Below are positions 1 through 7,321 of a DNA stretch of 12,915 nt, in pieces. Origin of the DNA: Mucilaginibacter sp. UBA4741 (GTDB taxonomy: Bacteria; Bacteroidota; Bacteroidia; Sphingobacteriales; Sphingobacteriaceae); the NCBI GenBank assembly GCA_002403905.1, contig DHIR01000040.1, positions 1 through 12,915 on the forward strand, given 5' to 3'. The notes beneath the pieces were generated by a model. It saw nothing but the letters and a program-made list of their open reading frames with translations, ran no database searches and was not told the DNA's origin. Position 1 is the stretch's first letter. Every line of letters starts with the position of its first letter. The translations under genes were made by a program, and so were the position numbers.

Positions 1-46
1 TTTTAAAAACTTCGTAAGTCTCTCGTAGAGGACTCGCGTTTTAAAA
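1..46. repeat. Imperfect hairpin at window edge
   Basis: An outer stem pairs TTTTAAAAAC (1-10) with GTTTTAAAA (38-46), with one extra A on the left. An inner hairpin pairs AGTC-TCT (17-23) with AGA-G-GACT (27-34), with a CGT loop and a bulged G. Both strands lack a reading frame with a usable start here. It may be the end of a dispersed palindromic repeat or the terminator of a gene left of the window. The structure begins at base 1, so its true extent is unknown. Confidence 0.35.
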
Positions 47-77
47 TAATCTCTATCTTTAAGTAAACATTGGTGCC

Positions 78-236
78 ATGCATATTAACATCATACACGT
101 AATAATTGCTATCGGGATTGGGGTTATTGGTTCCCTTTCGCTGCGTAAAAACGGGAAAGTAAACTTTAAGATGGCGTTAGCTCTTAGCGCCTTATTGGCA
201 TTGGTTATTATTATTGTAGACTGGATCAGGTTATAG
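78..236 (+). CDS. Small two-helix membrane protein (52 aa), unrecognised
   Basis: The ATG at 78 opens a 52-codon frame ending in TAG at 234-236. An in-frame TAA at 60-62 blocks upstream extension, so ATG 78 is the only good start. The product has two hydrophobic stretches, about residues 3-20 (INIIHVIIAIGIGVIGSLSL) and 32-47 (MALALSALLALVIIIV), separated by a basic turn (RKNGKVNFK) and ending DWIRL. That is a helical hairpin in the inner membrane with the basic loop probably cytoplasmic. I do not recognise a family and assign no function. Hydrophobic segments joined by a charged loop look protein-like, but at this length chance cannot be excluded. No Shine-Dalgarno sequence is visible, which is normal for this phylum. 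It is the first + strand frame upstream of the GH76 gene, 158 nt away. Confidence 0.5.
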   Translation: MHINIIHVIIAIGIGVIGSLSLRKNGKVNFKMALALSALLALVIIIVDWIRL

Positions 237-301
237 CTTATCCAACCTAAAACACCCCAAATGCACTTCATCCTCCGGTAGATCAGCGGCGATATTTTTT
301 A

Positions 302-315
302 TGCAAACGTTTGCA
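302..315. promoter_or_regulatory. Putative LacI-family operator
   Basis: TGCAAACGTTTGCA is a perfect 14-bp palindrome with a central CG, the typical form of LacI/GalR-family operators. It lies 79 nt upstream of the GH76 start codon, in a 158-nt intergenic stretch, where a carbohydrate-responsive repressor or activator would act. No LacI-family gene lies in the window, so the regulator would be elsewhere. I could not place a convincing -33/-7 promoter pair beside it. An 8-bp palindrome (AACATGTT, 320-327) follows closely. Confidence 0.55.
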
Positions 316-394
316 ATGTAACATGTTCAAAACATTAGTCCGTAAATTGAATTTTATATTCACTATTGCATTGTAAACAAACATTATCCCCAAA

Positions 395-1903
395 ATGAAA
401 TCACTTTACTTACGTGCCGCTTTGGCACTTGCTTTCCTTGTAAATACAGGTGTAAGCTTTGCCCAAACCGGCGGCATAATCTCGGGAGCGATCTACTCGT
501 TAAAATCAAAATCTAACGGTAAATTATTGGATGTAAGCAATGCATCAGTAGATAACGGCGCGATGGTAGATAGCTGGACCGATACCAAATCAGACGCTGA
601 AAGATGGACAGTTAACCACCTGGGCAAAGGTGTTTATACCTTGACTAATGTTGGCAGCGGCAAGCTATTACACGCTAGTGCTGCACCTGCCGATTCGGTA
701 AAAATAGACCAAACCGATGTTAGCGGCGATGATACTAAATGGGTGATCAAAAAAGCAGGCAGTGGCGCTTATTATTTGCAATCGGCTGTCGACCCTAAAT
801 TCTCGCTTAATTTAAATGCTGCCGGTACTGCCGATGGTACTAAAGTTAACTTAGCAAAAACCGCTACTACCAATGTGCAGAAATGGGTATTCCAGAAAGA
901 GGTTGCGCAAGAGGTTGCACCAACCATCGCGACAGCAAAAAAAGCATTGGAAGATTGGTACAATGGATTTAAAATAGAAGATCATAAAGGTTTTTGGGAC
1001 CAGGCCGAAATGATGGAAACAGTTTTAGATGCCTACGAAGTTACCAAGGACCCTATATATAAAACCAGATTTGCGGCTTTGTACACCAACTTTATAACCA
1101 ACCATAAAGAGGATTGGATGTATAATAAGTTTAACGATGATATATCATGGGCGGTATTGTTTTGTGTGCGCGGTTACCTGCTTACCAGTAACAAAACTTA
1201 TTTGGATAAGGCCAAGGACCAGTACGACAAAATGTATAAACGCGCCTTTACCAACAGCTATGGCGGCGGGCTAATTTGGAAAGAAACCAACTCATCAAAA
1301 AACGCCTGTATTGAAGGCCCTGCCGCAGTAGCGGCTTGTTACCTGGCCCAGGCAACCGGCGACAATACTTATTATGACAAAGCTATAGCGTTATACAGCT
1401 GGTCTAAAATATACCTGTTTAACCCGGCTACCGGGAAAATAAAGGATAATGTGGACCTGAACAAAAGAACCGGTATGCTAAGAACCAGCAATGTTAGTTT
1501 CACTTATAACCAGGGTACTTTTTTGGGCGCGGCAACTATGCTTTACAAGTACACCAAGGAAGCCTCTTATTTAGCCGAAGCGGAAAAGCTGGCACAATTT
1601 ACTCGCGACACCATTTATAGGGGCAGGGTAATGAACAACGAAGACAGCGGCGGCGACCTGCCAGGCTTTAAAGGTATTTTTGCCCGTTACGCCCGTAAAT
1701 ACACCCTAGAAATCGGTAAAACAGACCTGGTTGACTGGCTGAATTTAAATGCGAAGGTTGCCTATAACAACCGTAACTCGTATGGTATTATTCAAACCAA
1801 ATGGGGAACACGTACAGTTGAGGCTAAACCGGTATTAAAAAAGGGTTTCGGGCCTTCAACAGCGGTATCGTTATTAATAAATACATACCCGTTAAAAAAA
1901 TAA
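395..1903 (+). CDS. Secreted ricin-type lectin + GH76 alpha-1,6-mannanase
   Basis: Predicted secreted endo-alpha-1,6-mannosidase acting on mannan-type polysaccharide outside the cell or in the periplasm. Residues 1-23 form a signal peptide (cleavage near SFA/Q24). Residues about 30-168 form a ricin-type beta-trefoil carbohydrate-binding domain, with repeated segments ending in W (ERWTV, TKWVI, QKWVF). Residues about 180-495 are a GH76 (alpha/alpha)6 domain: NDDISWAV holds the adjacent aspartates D248-D249 expected as catalytic pair, followed by GGLIWKE (291-297), KNACIEGPAA (302-311), FTYNQGTFLGA (369-379) and FKGIFARYARKY. The ending FGPSTAVSLLIN is typical of the family, so the protein looks complete. 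A LacI-type palindrome lies upstream and an intrinsic terminator follows at once, so it is probably a single-gene unit. Family assignment is strong; substrate is inferred from the family. Ricin-type modules are common on Bacteroidota hydrolases and would tether the enzyme to its polymer. Confidence 0.9.
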   Translation: MKSLYLRAALALAFLVNTGVSFAQTGGIISGAIYSLKSKSNGKLLDVSNASVDNGAMVDSWTDTKSDAERWTVNHLGKGVYTLTNVGSGKLLHASAAPADSVKIDQTDVSGDDTKWVIKKAGSGAYYLQSAVDPKFSLNLNAAGTADGTKVNLAKTATTNVQKWVFQKEVAQEVAPTIATAKKALEDWYNGFKIEDHKGFWDQAEMMETVLDAYEVTKDPIYKTRFAALYTNFITNHKEDWMYNKFNDDISWAVLFCVRGYLLTSNKTYLDKAKDQYDKMYKRAFTNSYGGGLIWKETNSSKNACIEGPAAVAACYLAQATGDNTYYDKAIALYSWSKIYLFNPATGKIKDNVDLNKRTGMLRTSNVSFTYNQGTFLGAATMLYKYTKEASYLAEAEKLAQFTRDTIYRGRVMNNEDSGGDLPGFKGIFARYARKYTLEIGKTDLVDWLNLNAKVAYNNRNSYGIIQTKWGTRTVEAKPVLKKGFGPSTAVSLLINTYPLKK

Positions 1904-1921
1904 AAAACACTTTTTAGTAGC

Positions 1922-1955
1922 AAAAGCCTCTCTAATCATTTGGAGAGGCTTTTTT
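1922..1955 (+). terminator. Intrinsic terminator after the GH76 gene
   Basis: An 11-bp perfect stem pairs AAAAGCCTCTC (1922-1932) with GAGAGGCTTTT (1943-1953) around a 10-nt loop, followed by a T-run to 1955. It begins 19 nt after the GH76 stop and separates that gene from the DUF1624 gene. Confidence 0.85.
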
Positions 1956-1982
1956 AATGCCCGGCTTTTTTTTAACCGACTC

Positions 1983-2011
1983 TTGTAAGTGACTTTTTTG
2001 TGCTATCTTAG
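1983..2011 (+). promoter_or_regulatory. Candidate Bacteroidota-type promoter for the DUF1624 gene
   Basis: TTG at 1983-1985 and TATCTTAG at 2004-2011 are 18 nt apart, fitting the TTG / TAnnTTTG pattern of Bacteroidota housekeeping promoters with one mismatch in the -7 box. An overlapping alternative is TTAGTTTG (2008-2015), also one mismatch, at a 22-nt spacing. The start codon follows at 2033. Placement downstream of a strong terminator supports a promoter here; the exact boxes are uncertain. Confidence 0.4.
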
Positions 2012-2032
2012 TTTGTCCCAATTAATTAAGCT

Positions 2033-3217
2033 ATGGCTGCAACAACAAAATACCGCATAGAATCTATTGATATAGTACGTGGGCTGGTGATGCTCATCAT
2101 GGCGATAGATCACATCAGGGATATTTTTCATGGCTCCCCCGAGCCTACCGACCTGGCTGTAACCACCCCCATTTTATTTTTCACCCGGTGGATAACGCAC
2201 TTTTGTGCGCCTACATTTGTTTTTCTAAGTGGCGTATCGGCCAATATCGCGGGTACACGCCGTAGTAAAAGCGTATTAAGTGCATTCTTAATTAAGCGCG
2301 GCTTATGGTTAATAGTAGTTGAGCTGGCTGTTATAAGCTTTGGCATAACCCTTAACCCGCTTTATAATGTCTTGATATTCCAGGTGATATGGGCCATTGG
2401 CGGCAGTATGGTGCTATTGGGTTTACTAATAGGTTTAAGAGCATCAGTAACGGTAATAGGTGTTATTGGCGCAATCATATTCTTCGGCCATAACATATTG
2501 GATATTGTGAATGTTGGCGCCCTTGGTAAAACCGTAGTTTTCAAGGTACTGCTAACAGCAGGCGGGTTTAGTGGCGTTATACCAATAGGCCCTAACCGTT
2601 TTATATTAATGGCTTACGCATTGTTACCGTGGACAGGTGTAATGTTATTGGGCTACGTGTTTGGCACACTATACAAAAGCACTTATGATGCCGTCAAACG
2701 CAGAAAGATCTTGCTATTTACAGGCTTGGGTTTACTGGCTCTTTTCTTCGCGTTCAGGGTGTTTAATATTTATGGCGACCCATCGCATTGGTCGACACAA
2801 AAAACTACGGCGTTGAGCATTATTTCGTTCTTTAACGTTACTAAATATCCATGCTCGTTAATATACCTGAGCATGACGCTGGGCATATCATTAGTCCTGC
2901 TTTCCGTTTTAGAGGGTGTGAAAAATAAGCTCACGGCAATCGTAATAGTCTTCGGTAACGTACCCTTCTTTTATTACGCGTGCCATTGGTATTTAATACA
3001 GACCATACACGTTGTTACCTTTTTTGTAATGGGCTTTAAAACCAGCCAGATCATTACGCCAAAGGAGCCGTTCCTGTTTTCGCCGCCGGGTTTTGGGTTT
3101 AGCTTATCAGGCGTTTATATTATCTGGCTACTGGTAATTACCATTTTATATTTCCCGTGCAGATGGTTTGCTAAATATAAAAATACACATACCCAATGGT
3201 GGTTAAGTTATGTATGA
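2033..3217 (+). CDS. DUF1624 / HGSNAT-like multi-pass membrane acyltransferase-family protein
   Basis: A 394-residue inner-membrane protein with about ten hydrophobic helices. The N-terminus RIESIDIVRGLVMLIMAIDH (8-27) is the hallmark of the DUF1624 / heparan-alpha-glucosaminide N-acetyltransferase (HGSNAT) catalytic family, whose members carry an acyl group across the membrane onto a sugar amine. H27, H33 and H56 lie in the first two helices or the loop between them and are candidate functional histidines. Next comes the family-type segment THFCAPTFVFLSG (55-67), then hydrophobic helices to residue 382 and a basic cytoplasmic tail. Bacterial members are mostly uncharacterised; the acetyl acceptor cannot be named. 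It has its own candidate promoter and stops 2 nt from the stop codon of the opposing glycosidase gene, so it is probably monocistronic. Confidence 0.8.
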   Translation: MAATTKYRIESIDIVRGLVMLIMAIDHIRDIFHGSPEPTDLAVTTPILFFTRWITHFCAPTFVFLSGVSANIAGTRRSKSVLSAFLIKRGLWLIVVELAVISFGITLNPLYNVLIFQVIWAIGGSMVLLGLLIGLRASVTVIGVIGAIIFFGHNILDIVNVGALGKTVVFKVLLTAGGFSGVIPIGPNRFILMAYALLPWTGVMLLGYVFGTLYKSTYDAVKRRKILLFTGLGLLALFFAFRVFNIYGDPSHWSTQKTTALSIISFFNVTKYPCSLIYLSMTLGISLVLLSVLEGVKNKLTAIVIVFGNVPFFYYACHWYLIQTIHVVTFFVMGFKTSQIITPKEPFLFSPPGFGFSLSGVYIIWLLVITILYFPCRWFAKYKNTHTQWWLSYV

Positions 3218-3219
3218 TG

Positions 3220-6219
3220 TTATTGCACCACCAATAACCAGCCCTTTCCTTTCGGCACGTTAATGTCGCTACCAACAGCAAATTTAGTTGCCGGTTGAAA
3301 ATTATTAATACCCGGCGCGGTAATGCTTGCTTTAGCCGGGTCAATACCCAGGGCTTTCCAGTCTATATTTAGTTTGATGCTGGTATCATTATCGGCCCAA
3401 CTGGCTATGGCTATCATGGCTTTGCCGGCTTTGCGGTAAACAGTTGCCAGTACTTTATCATTATTGGTTTTTACAGGATTGGTATCAACCCAATAGCCTA
3501 TCATTTTAGTGCCTTGCATACCAAAGTTATCCCATGCTTTCCAGATAGGGCGCGGGTCGGCATTATCGCTCCATGGCATACGGTTGGTCATACCGTAAAC
3601 CATGCCCCGCCACGGGTTGCCGCCGCCTTGCAGCATTTCGCCCATTAAACCAAACGGGATGCCCGACACTTCGGTCAAAAAGAAATCAGGCTCGTTTTTT
3701 TCATAATCAAAATACTCGCCAAACCATAACCTGTTCAGGTACGGGAAATGCTCCATATACAAATTGGCGCTATTATTAAAACCATCGCTTTTGTTATATT
3801 GATTAGCCGAATGTAAATCTATAATACCCGGATGTCCATCAGCAGTAAGCACACGCTTGATACGCTTCATGGTGATGCGGTCGAAAGCTACATCATCCAA
3901 ATAAATACCATCAATACCCACATTTTGCACCAACCAGTTCATGCCCTCTACATAGTAATTATGCCAGCGGCTCATGCCGCTGTTTACAATGGCGGCATCC
4001 TTAATTTCGGGCACGTACCAGGCAGCTATATAATCATCGCCTAAATGTTCCTGCAACCACGAGTAGCCGCCGCCCTTGCCGGTCGAGTAGATCTCATGCC
4101 CCAAACTCCGCATCGGGAAGGTCTCGTAAGCGCTATTAGATAACTCGCGCACGGTATTATAGATTTTAACTTTTAATCCTTTTTGGTGCGCCTTATCTAT
4201 ATAACTCTTCATGGCATCATGCGCTATGAATGGGTAGTTGATGTATGGGTTTATCGGCGTACCATGATGGATATTTACCACCGTTGCCCCGGTTGCTTTT
4301 ATTGTATCTAAATTATCATACTTATGAAAAAAGCGTGTGGCCCACTGGAAATCGGTATTAATGGTATGGAACGGTGTGATGAGCAACGTGAAGTTAAAAT
4401 ACAGTACATCGCCCTTTTTCATGGTGCGTTTGCCGGTATAGTTTTCGCAAAGCATATTTGGTCCTTTTACGGCGATAGTGATACCGCCCTTGCCACCATT
4501 ACCCCACGAGGTTGGCAGCAATAAAGGTTTTTGCAGGTAGAAATTGGTGTTAAGCGGACGCACATAATTTTCATCACGCAGCGAATATTGCAGACCCGCG
4601 TTTACATTACCTATCCACGCGCCATCCTGATTTTTGGCAGTGACATCCCATTTCCATTTTACCGAATCGGGGCGCAAGCCGCCTTTTTGCCCCAAGCCCA
4701 TCAGGTATTTAGAGGCCCCTTTATCAAAAGGAATATGGAATTTTATATCGTCTAAACTTACATCCGTTAAAGCAGTTAGTTTAACAGTATAGTTCATATA
4801 ACCGTCAAACTCTATGGATGCGCTGATATCCATTTGCAGAGGGTCAGACGTATCGGTGGCTGTCCATTTTACGGTGCCTGCATCTTTTTGGGTAAAGTTT
4901 ATCCCCGCGTTTTTAAAGACGATATCTTTATGAGTAGTACCACTGATGATGTGGAAGTGAATATTTTCGTTCAGGATATTTTTAGGCGTTGTGGTCATAT
5001 CCGTCATTTCGGGGGTAAAAAACGTCTGTATCTTATCCGGGAAACCGTTGTTATTTAATATCACTTTGCGACCTAATAAACTGATGGTTTTATCCGTCAC
5101 CTGCAAAGGCGTATATGGTTTTATAACATCATTTTTTTGCGCGAGGGTAGAGTTCAACCACGTTAAACGGGTTTGCTTTTGCGGATCATTAACGCCGCCA
5201 TTCACTGCCAATTGGTTCTTTACAGTAAGGCTGATCTTTATATTGGTAGGCGCAACGCCATCGGCACTAATGGTTACCGTGCCATTATAAATACCCGCGG
5301 CAGTTTTTGGCGAAATATTAACCAGGCACCATAGCGCTTGTATATCGCCTTTGGCAACATTTACGGTATTGATCAAATTACTGCCATCGTACTTTGTACC
5401 ATCGGTATTTAAACAGCTCATGGCAGATGGCGGTATAGCGTGGCCTTTGCCGTCGTTCAAAGCGCTAAAGGTTAGTTTTACGTTTTGCAGATCCTGCTTA
5501 ATTGGATATACACCCAGCTGGTAGCTAAAATTCTCGCCCCGCATAGCGGCGTCTGTAAATTTAGTAGCTATGCCTTTTTGGATCCAGCGCTGCGGCAGGT
5601 CATGCTGCATTTTTATGGGATGCAGCCTATCCTCGGTAAAAACCAGATAAGATTTATCCGCATTAGCAGTAACCAGGTTTTGTACCTCTTTTGCTGTCGC
5701 GATGACCTCCATCGGATAAAAGCTGTTCATTGCATTAACCGATTCTAAATACAACACCGTTCCCGATACACTTTTCCCGGTTATATTTAGTGCTGATATA
5801 TGCAGTGGGCTGGTTTTAAAATATACAGCCTGTGGATAATTTGAGCGTGCTGTTACTCTATACGGCATATAGTAGATATAATATTTACCGGGGCCGGACA
5901 TAGGGGGAAAATAAAACGTTCCGCTTTCGCGGGATAAAGTCACCGGCGTTATATAGGGTATTGATTTATTGGTTTTGGCATCAACTAATACTATTGCTTG
6001 ATTGGTTGGGTCATCCCTTCTGCGCCAGGGAATTGTTACTTTACAAAGTGACCCGGGGGCACTCACCTGTATTACTGCGCGATGATTACCCAGCGAGTCG
6101 GCATTCCAGCTATTATGGCCGGATACATATTTTACCGTTTGCCCCATAGCGGTTAAGCAACCGGTTAGGATGAAAATTAAGGTTAACGCGGGTAGTTTAT
6201 AAAGTGTTTTTTCAAACAT
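3220..6219 (-). CDS. Large exported glycoside hydrolase, DUF6067 / GH123-like
   Basis: A 999-residue exported protein. The signal region (residues 1-26) has a lipobox-like LTGC (18-21), so it may be a lipoprotein anchored at C21; cleavage before Q27 is the alternative. Residues about 40-140 and 160-340 look like beta-sandwich modules; TDAAMRGENFSYQLGVYP and TAAGIYNGTVTISADG recall GH123 N-terminal domains. Residues 351-600 carry the DUF6067 signature (RLTWLNSTLA, then LLGRKVILNNNGFPDKI). Residues about 615-920 form a probable TIM barrel with GIDGIYLDDVAFDR (768-781), where D775/D776 are likely active-site acids, plus DLHSAN (801-806), E835, E850 and E861. A C-terminal beta domain (920-999) follows. 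It is the last gene of a three-gene - strand cassette, 14 nt after the phosphatase gene. Glycosidase activity is inferred from fold and family; GH123 enzymes act on beta-N-acetylgalactosaminides, but the substrate here is unknown. Confidence 0.78.
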   Translation of the reverse strand: MFEKTLYKLPALTLIFILTGCLTAMGQTVKYVSGHNSWNADSLGNHRAVIQVSAPGSLCKVTIPWRRRDDPTNQAIVLVDAKTNKSIPYITPVTLSRESGTFYFPPMSGPGKYYIYYMPYRVTARSNYPQAVYFKTSPLHISALNITGKSVSGTVLYLESVNAMNSFYPMEVIATAKEVQNLVTANADKSYLVFTEDRLHPIKMQHDLPQRWIQKGIATKFTDAAMRGENFSYQLGVYPIKQDLQNVKLTFSALNDGKGHAIPPSAMSCLNTDGTKYDGSNLINTVNVAKGDIQALWCLVNISPKTAAGIYNGTVTISADGVAPTNIKISLTVKNQLAVNGGVNDPQKQTRLTWLNSTLAQKNDVIKPYTPLQVTDKTISLLGRKVILNNNGFPDKIQTFFTPEMTDMTTTPKNILNENIHFHIISGTTHKDIVFKNAGINFTQKDAGTVKWTATDTSDPLQMDISASIEFDGYMNYTVKLTALTDVSLDDIKFHIPFDKGASKYLMGLGQKGGLRPDSVKWKWDVTAKNQDGAWIGNVNAGLQYSLRDENYVRPLNTNFYLQKPLLLPTSWGNGGKGGITIAVKGPNMLCENYTGKRTMKKGDVLYFNFTLLITPFHTINTDFQWATRFFHKYDNLDTIKATGATVVNIHHGTPINPYINYPFIAHDAMKSYIDKAHQKGLKVKIYNTVRELSNSAYETFPMRSLGHEIYSTGKGGGYSWLQEHLGDDYIAAWYVPEIKDAAIVNSGMSRWHNYYVEGMNWLVQNVGIDGIYLDDVAFDRITMKRIKRVLTADGHPGIIDLHSANQYNKSDGFNNSANLYMEHFPYLNRLWFGEYFDYEKNEPDFFLTEVSGIPFGLMGEMLQGGGNPWRGMVYGMTNRMPWSDNADPRPIWKAWDNFGMQGTKMIGYWVDTNPVKTNNDKVLATVYRKAGKAMIAIASWADNDTSIKLNIDWKALGIDPAKASITAPGINNFQPATKFAVGSDINVPKGKGWLLVVQ

Positions 6220-6233
6220 GTGTTCAGGAGTTT

Positions 6234-7319
6234 TTATTTAAGATTTAATTTGTCTGCAACCGGGTGTTCGGCTATAAATTTTGTGCCTAATAGTGCCGCT
6301 ACGGTTTGCGCGATCTGCTTTTGGTAGTTTTGCATGGGTGCGGTAACCTCGCCTTTGGCGGTAATGCCAGGGCCCATTATGGCTACCCACATTTCGCTGG
6401 CCCCTTTAACTTTCGCGCCGTGAGAGGTCCATTCATCGCCTAAACCACGGCCATGATCTGTTGTGATAACCAAGGCGGTTTGGTCTTTATAATTAGGGTC
6501 TGATTGTATGTAGCTCCACAAATCGCTTAACCATTTATCAACCTGGTGGGCGGCGTTTAGGTATGAATAGTATTTGCCGGCATGCGCCCACTCGTCAGTC
6601 TCGCCATAACCGATGAACATAACGCGGGGCTTATGCTCTTTCAAATATTCCATGGCCTCGTAATGGGTAAATACATCCAGGCATTCATCATCATTAAACG
6701 GGCGGTAGCTGTTGGCCAACATGGTATTCAGCAATTTTTCTTTTGCCGTTGGATGCGCGCCACCTGTGTTTTCAAAAGCCGCCACTACCGGGAACCCTGC
6801 CCGCTCTTTATTAAATATTCTGTCGAAGGCATCCCATGAAGCATAGGCCGCTACCTTACCTTTAAAGGCCGGTTGCTTGTTTAAATATTCCAGTACGGTA
6901 ACATTGGGGTTGGCTTTATAGTCGTTAGAGTTTACAGCTATATCAGGGTAACCGGTCAATATCTCGTTATAGCCAGGGTATGAGAACCAGTATGGGTTAG
7001 CAGTATTCATTAAATTACCCGTATTGCGATTGCCGTAGATCTGGCCCTTTTTGGCTATGGCGCCCCATATAAAAGGCAATACTTTAGCGCGGCTTATCTT
7101 ACTGTCGCTATCCCAATATTTTTTAAGTATAGCTGCCGAGTCGCCCTGGCTAAACTTTTTGCTGGTAGCTAATTGCCTGTCGGCACCGTTAAAAAACTCC
7201 TGCCATCTAAAGCCATCGGTAACCACAACAATTACGTTTTTAATGCGCTGTTGCGCGTTGCAAATGGCACTTGCGCCAACAAGCGCAACAAACAGGAGAG
7301 TCTTTAATTTATGAGCCAT
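6234..7319 (-). CDS. Secreted alkaline-phosphatase-superfamily phosphoesterase
   Basis: A 361-residue exported metal-dependent phosphatase or phosphodiesterase. Residues 1-22 form a signal peptide (cleavage near CNA/QQ). The superfamily metal sites are in order: D35 in VVTDGFRW; a probable nucleophile S113 in FSYPGYNEILTG, where nucleotide pyrophosphatases usually have Thr; D242 and H246 in GETDEWAHAG; D288-H289 in ITTDHGRG; and H300 in WTSHGAK. The complete ligand set argues for an active two-zinc enzyme in the periplasm or outside the cell. Its start lies 2 nt after the kinase stop codon and its stop lies 14 nt before the glycosidase start, so the three genes are probably co-transcribed and the first two translationally coupled. 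Substrate is not deducible: phosphomonoester, phosphodiester or even sulfate ester are possible within the superfamily. Context suggests a phosphorylated or phosphodiester-linked glycan. Confidence 0.82.
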   Translation of the reverse strand: MAHKLKTLLFVALVGASAICNAQQRIKNVIVVVTDGFRWQEFFNGADRQLATSKKFSQGDSAAILKKYWDSDSKISRAKVLPFIWGAIAKKGQIYGNRNTGNLMNTANPYWFSYPGYNEILTGYPDIAVNSNDYKANPNVTVLEYLNKQPAFKGKVAAYASWDAFDRIFNKERAGFPVVAAFENTGGAHPTAKEKLLNTMLANSYRPFNDDECLDVFTHYEAMEYLKEHKPRVMFIGYGETDEWAHAGKYYSYLNAAHQVDKWLSDLWSYIQSDPNYKDQTALVITTDHGRGLGDEWTSHGAKVKGASEMWVAIMGPGITAKGEVTAPMQNYQKQIAQTVAALLGTKFIAEHPVADKLNLK

Positions 7320-7321
7320 AA

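Noticed and set aside
59..271. 70-codon - strand frame over the small membrane protein gene
   Set aside because: It is antisense to the 78-236 frame. Its translation is hydrophobic too, but the + strand frame has the cleaner two-helix layout. Some doubt remains about which, if either, is real.
4991..5748. Several 66-99 codon + strand frames opposite the glycosidase gene
   Set aside because: All are antisense shadows of the continuous 999-codon gene with no family resemblance or independent signals.
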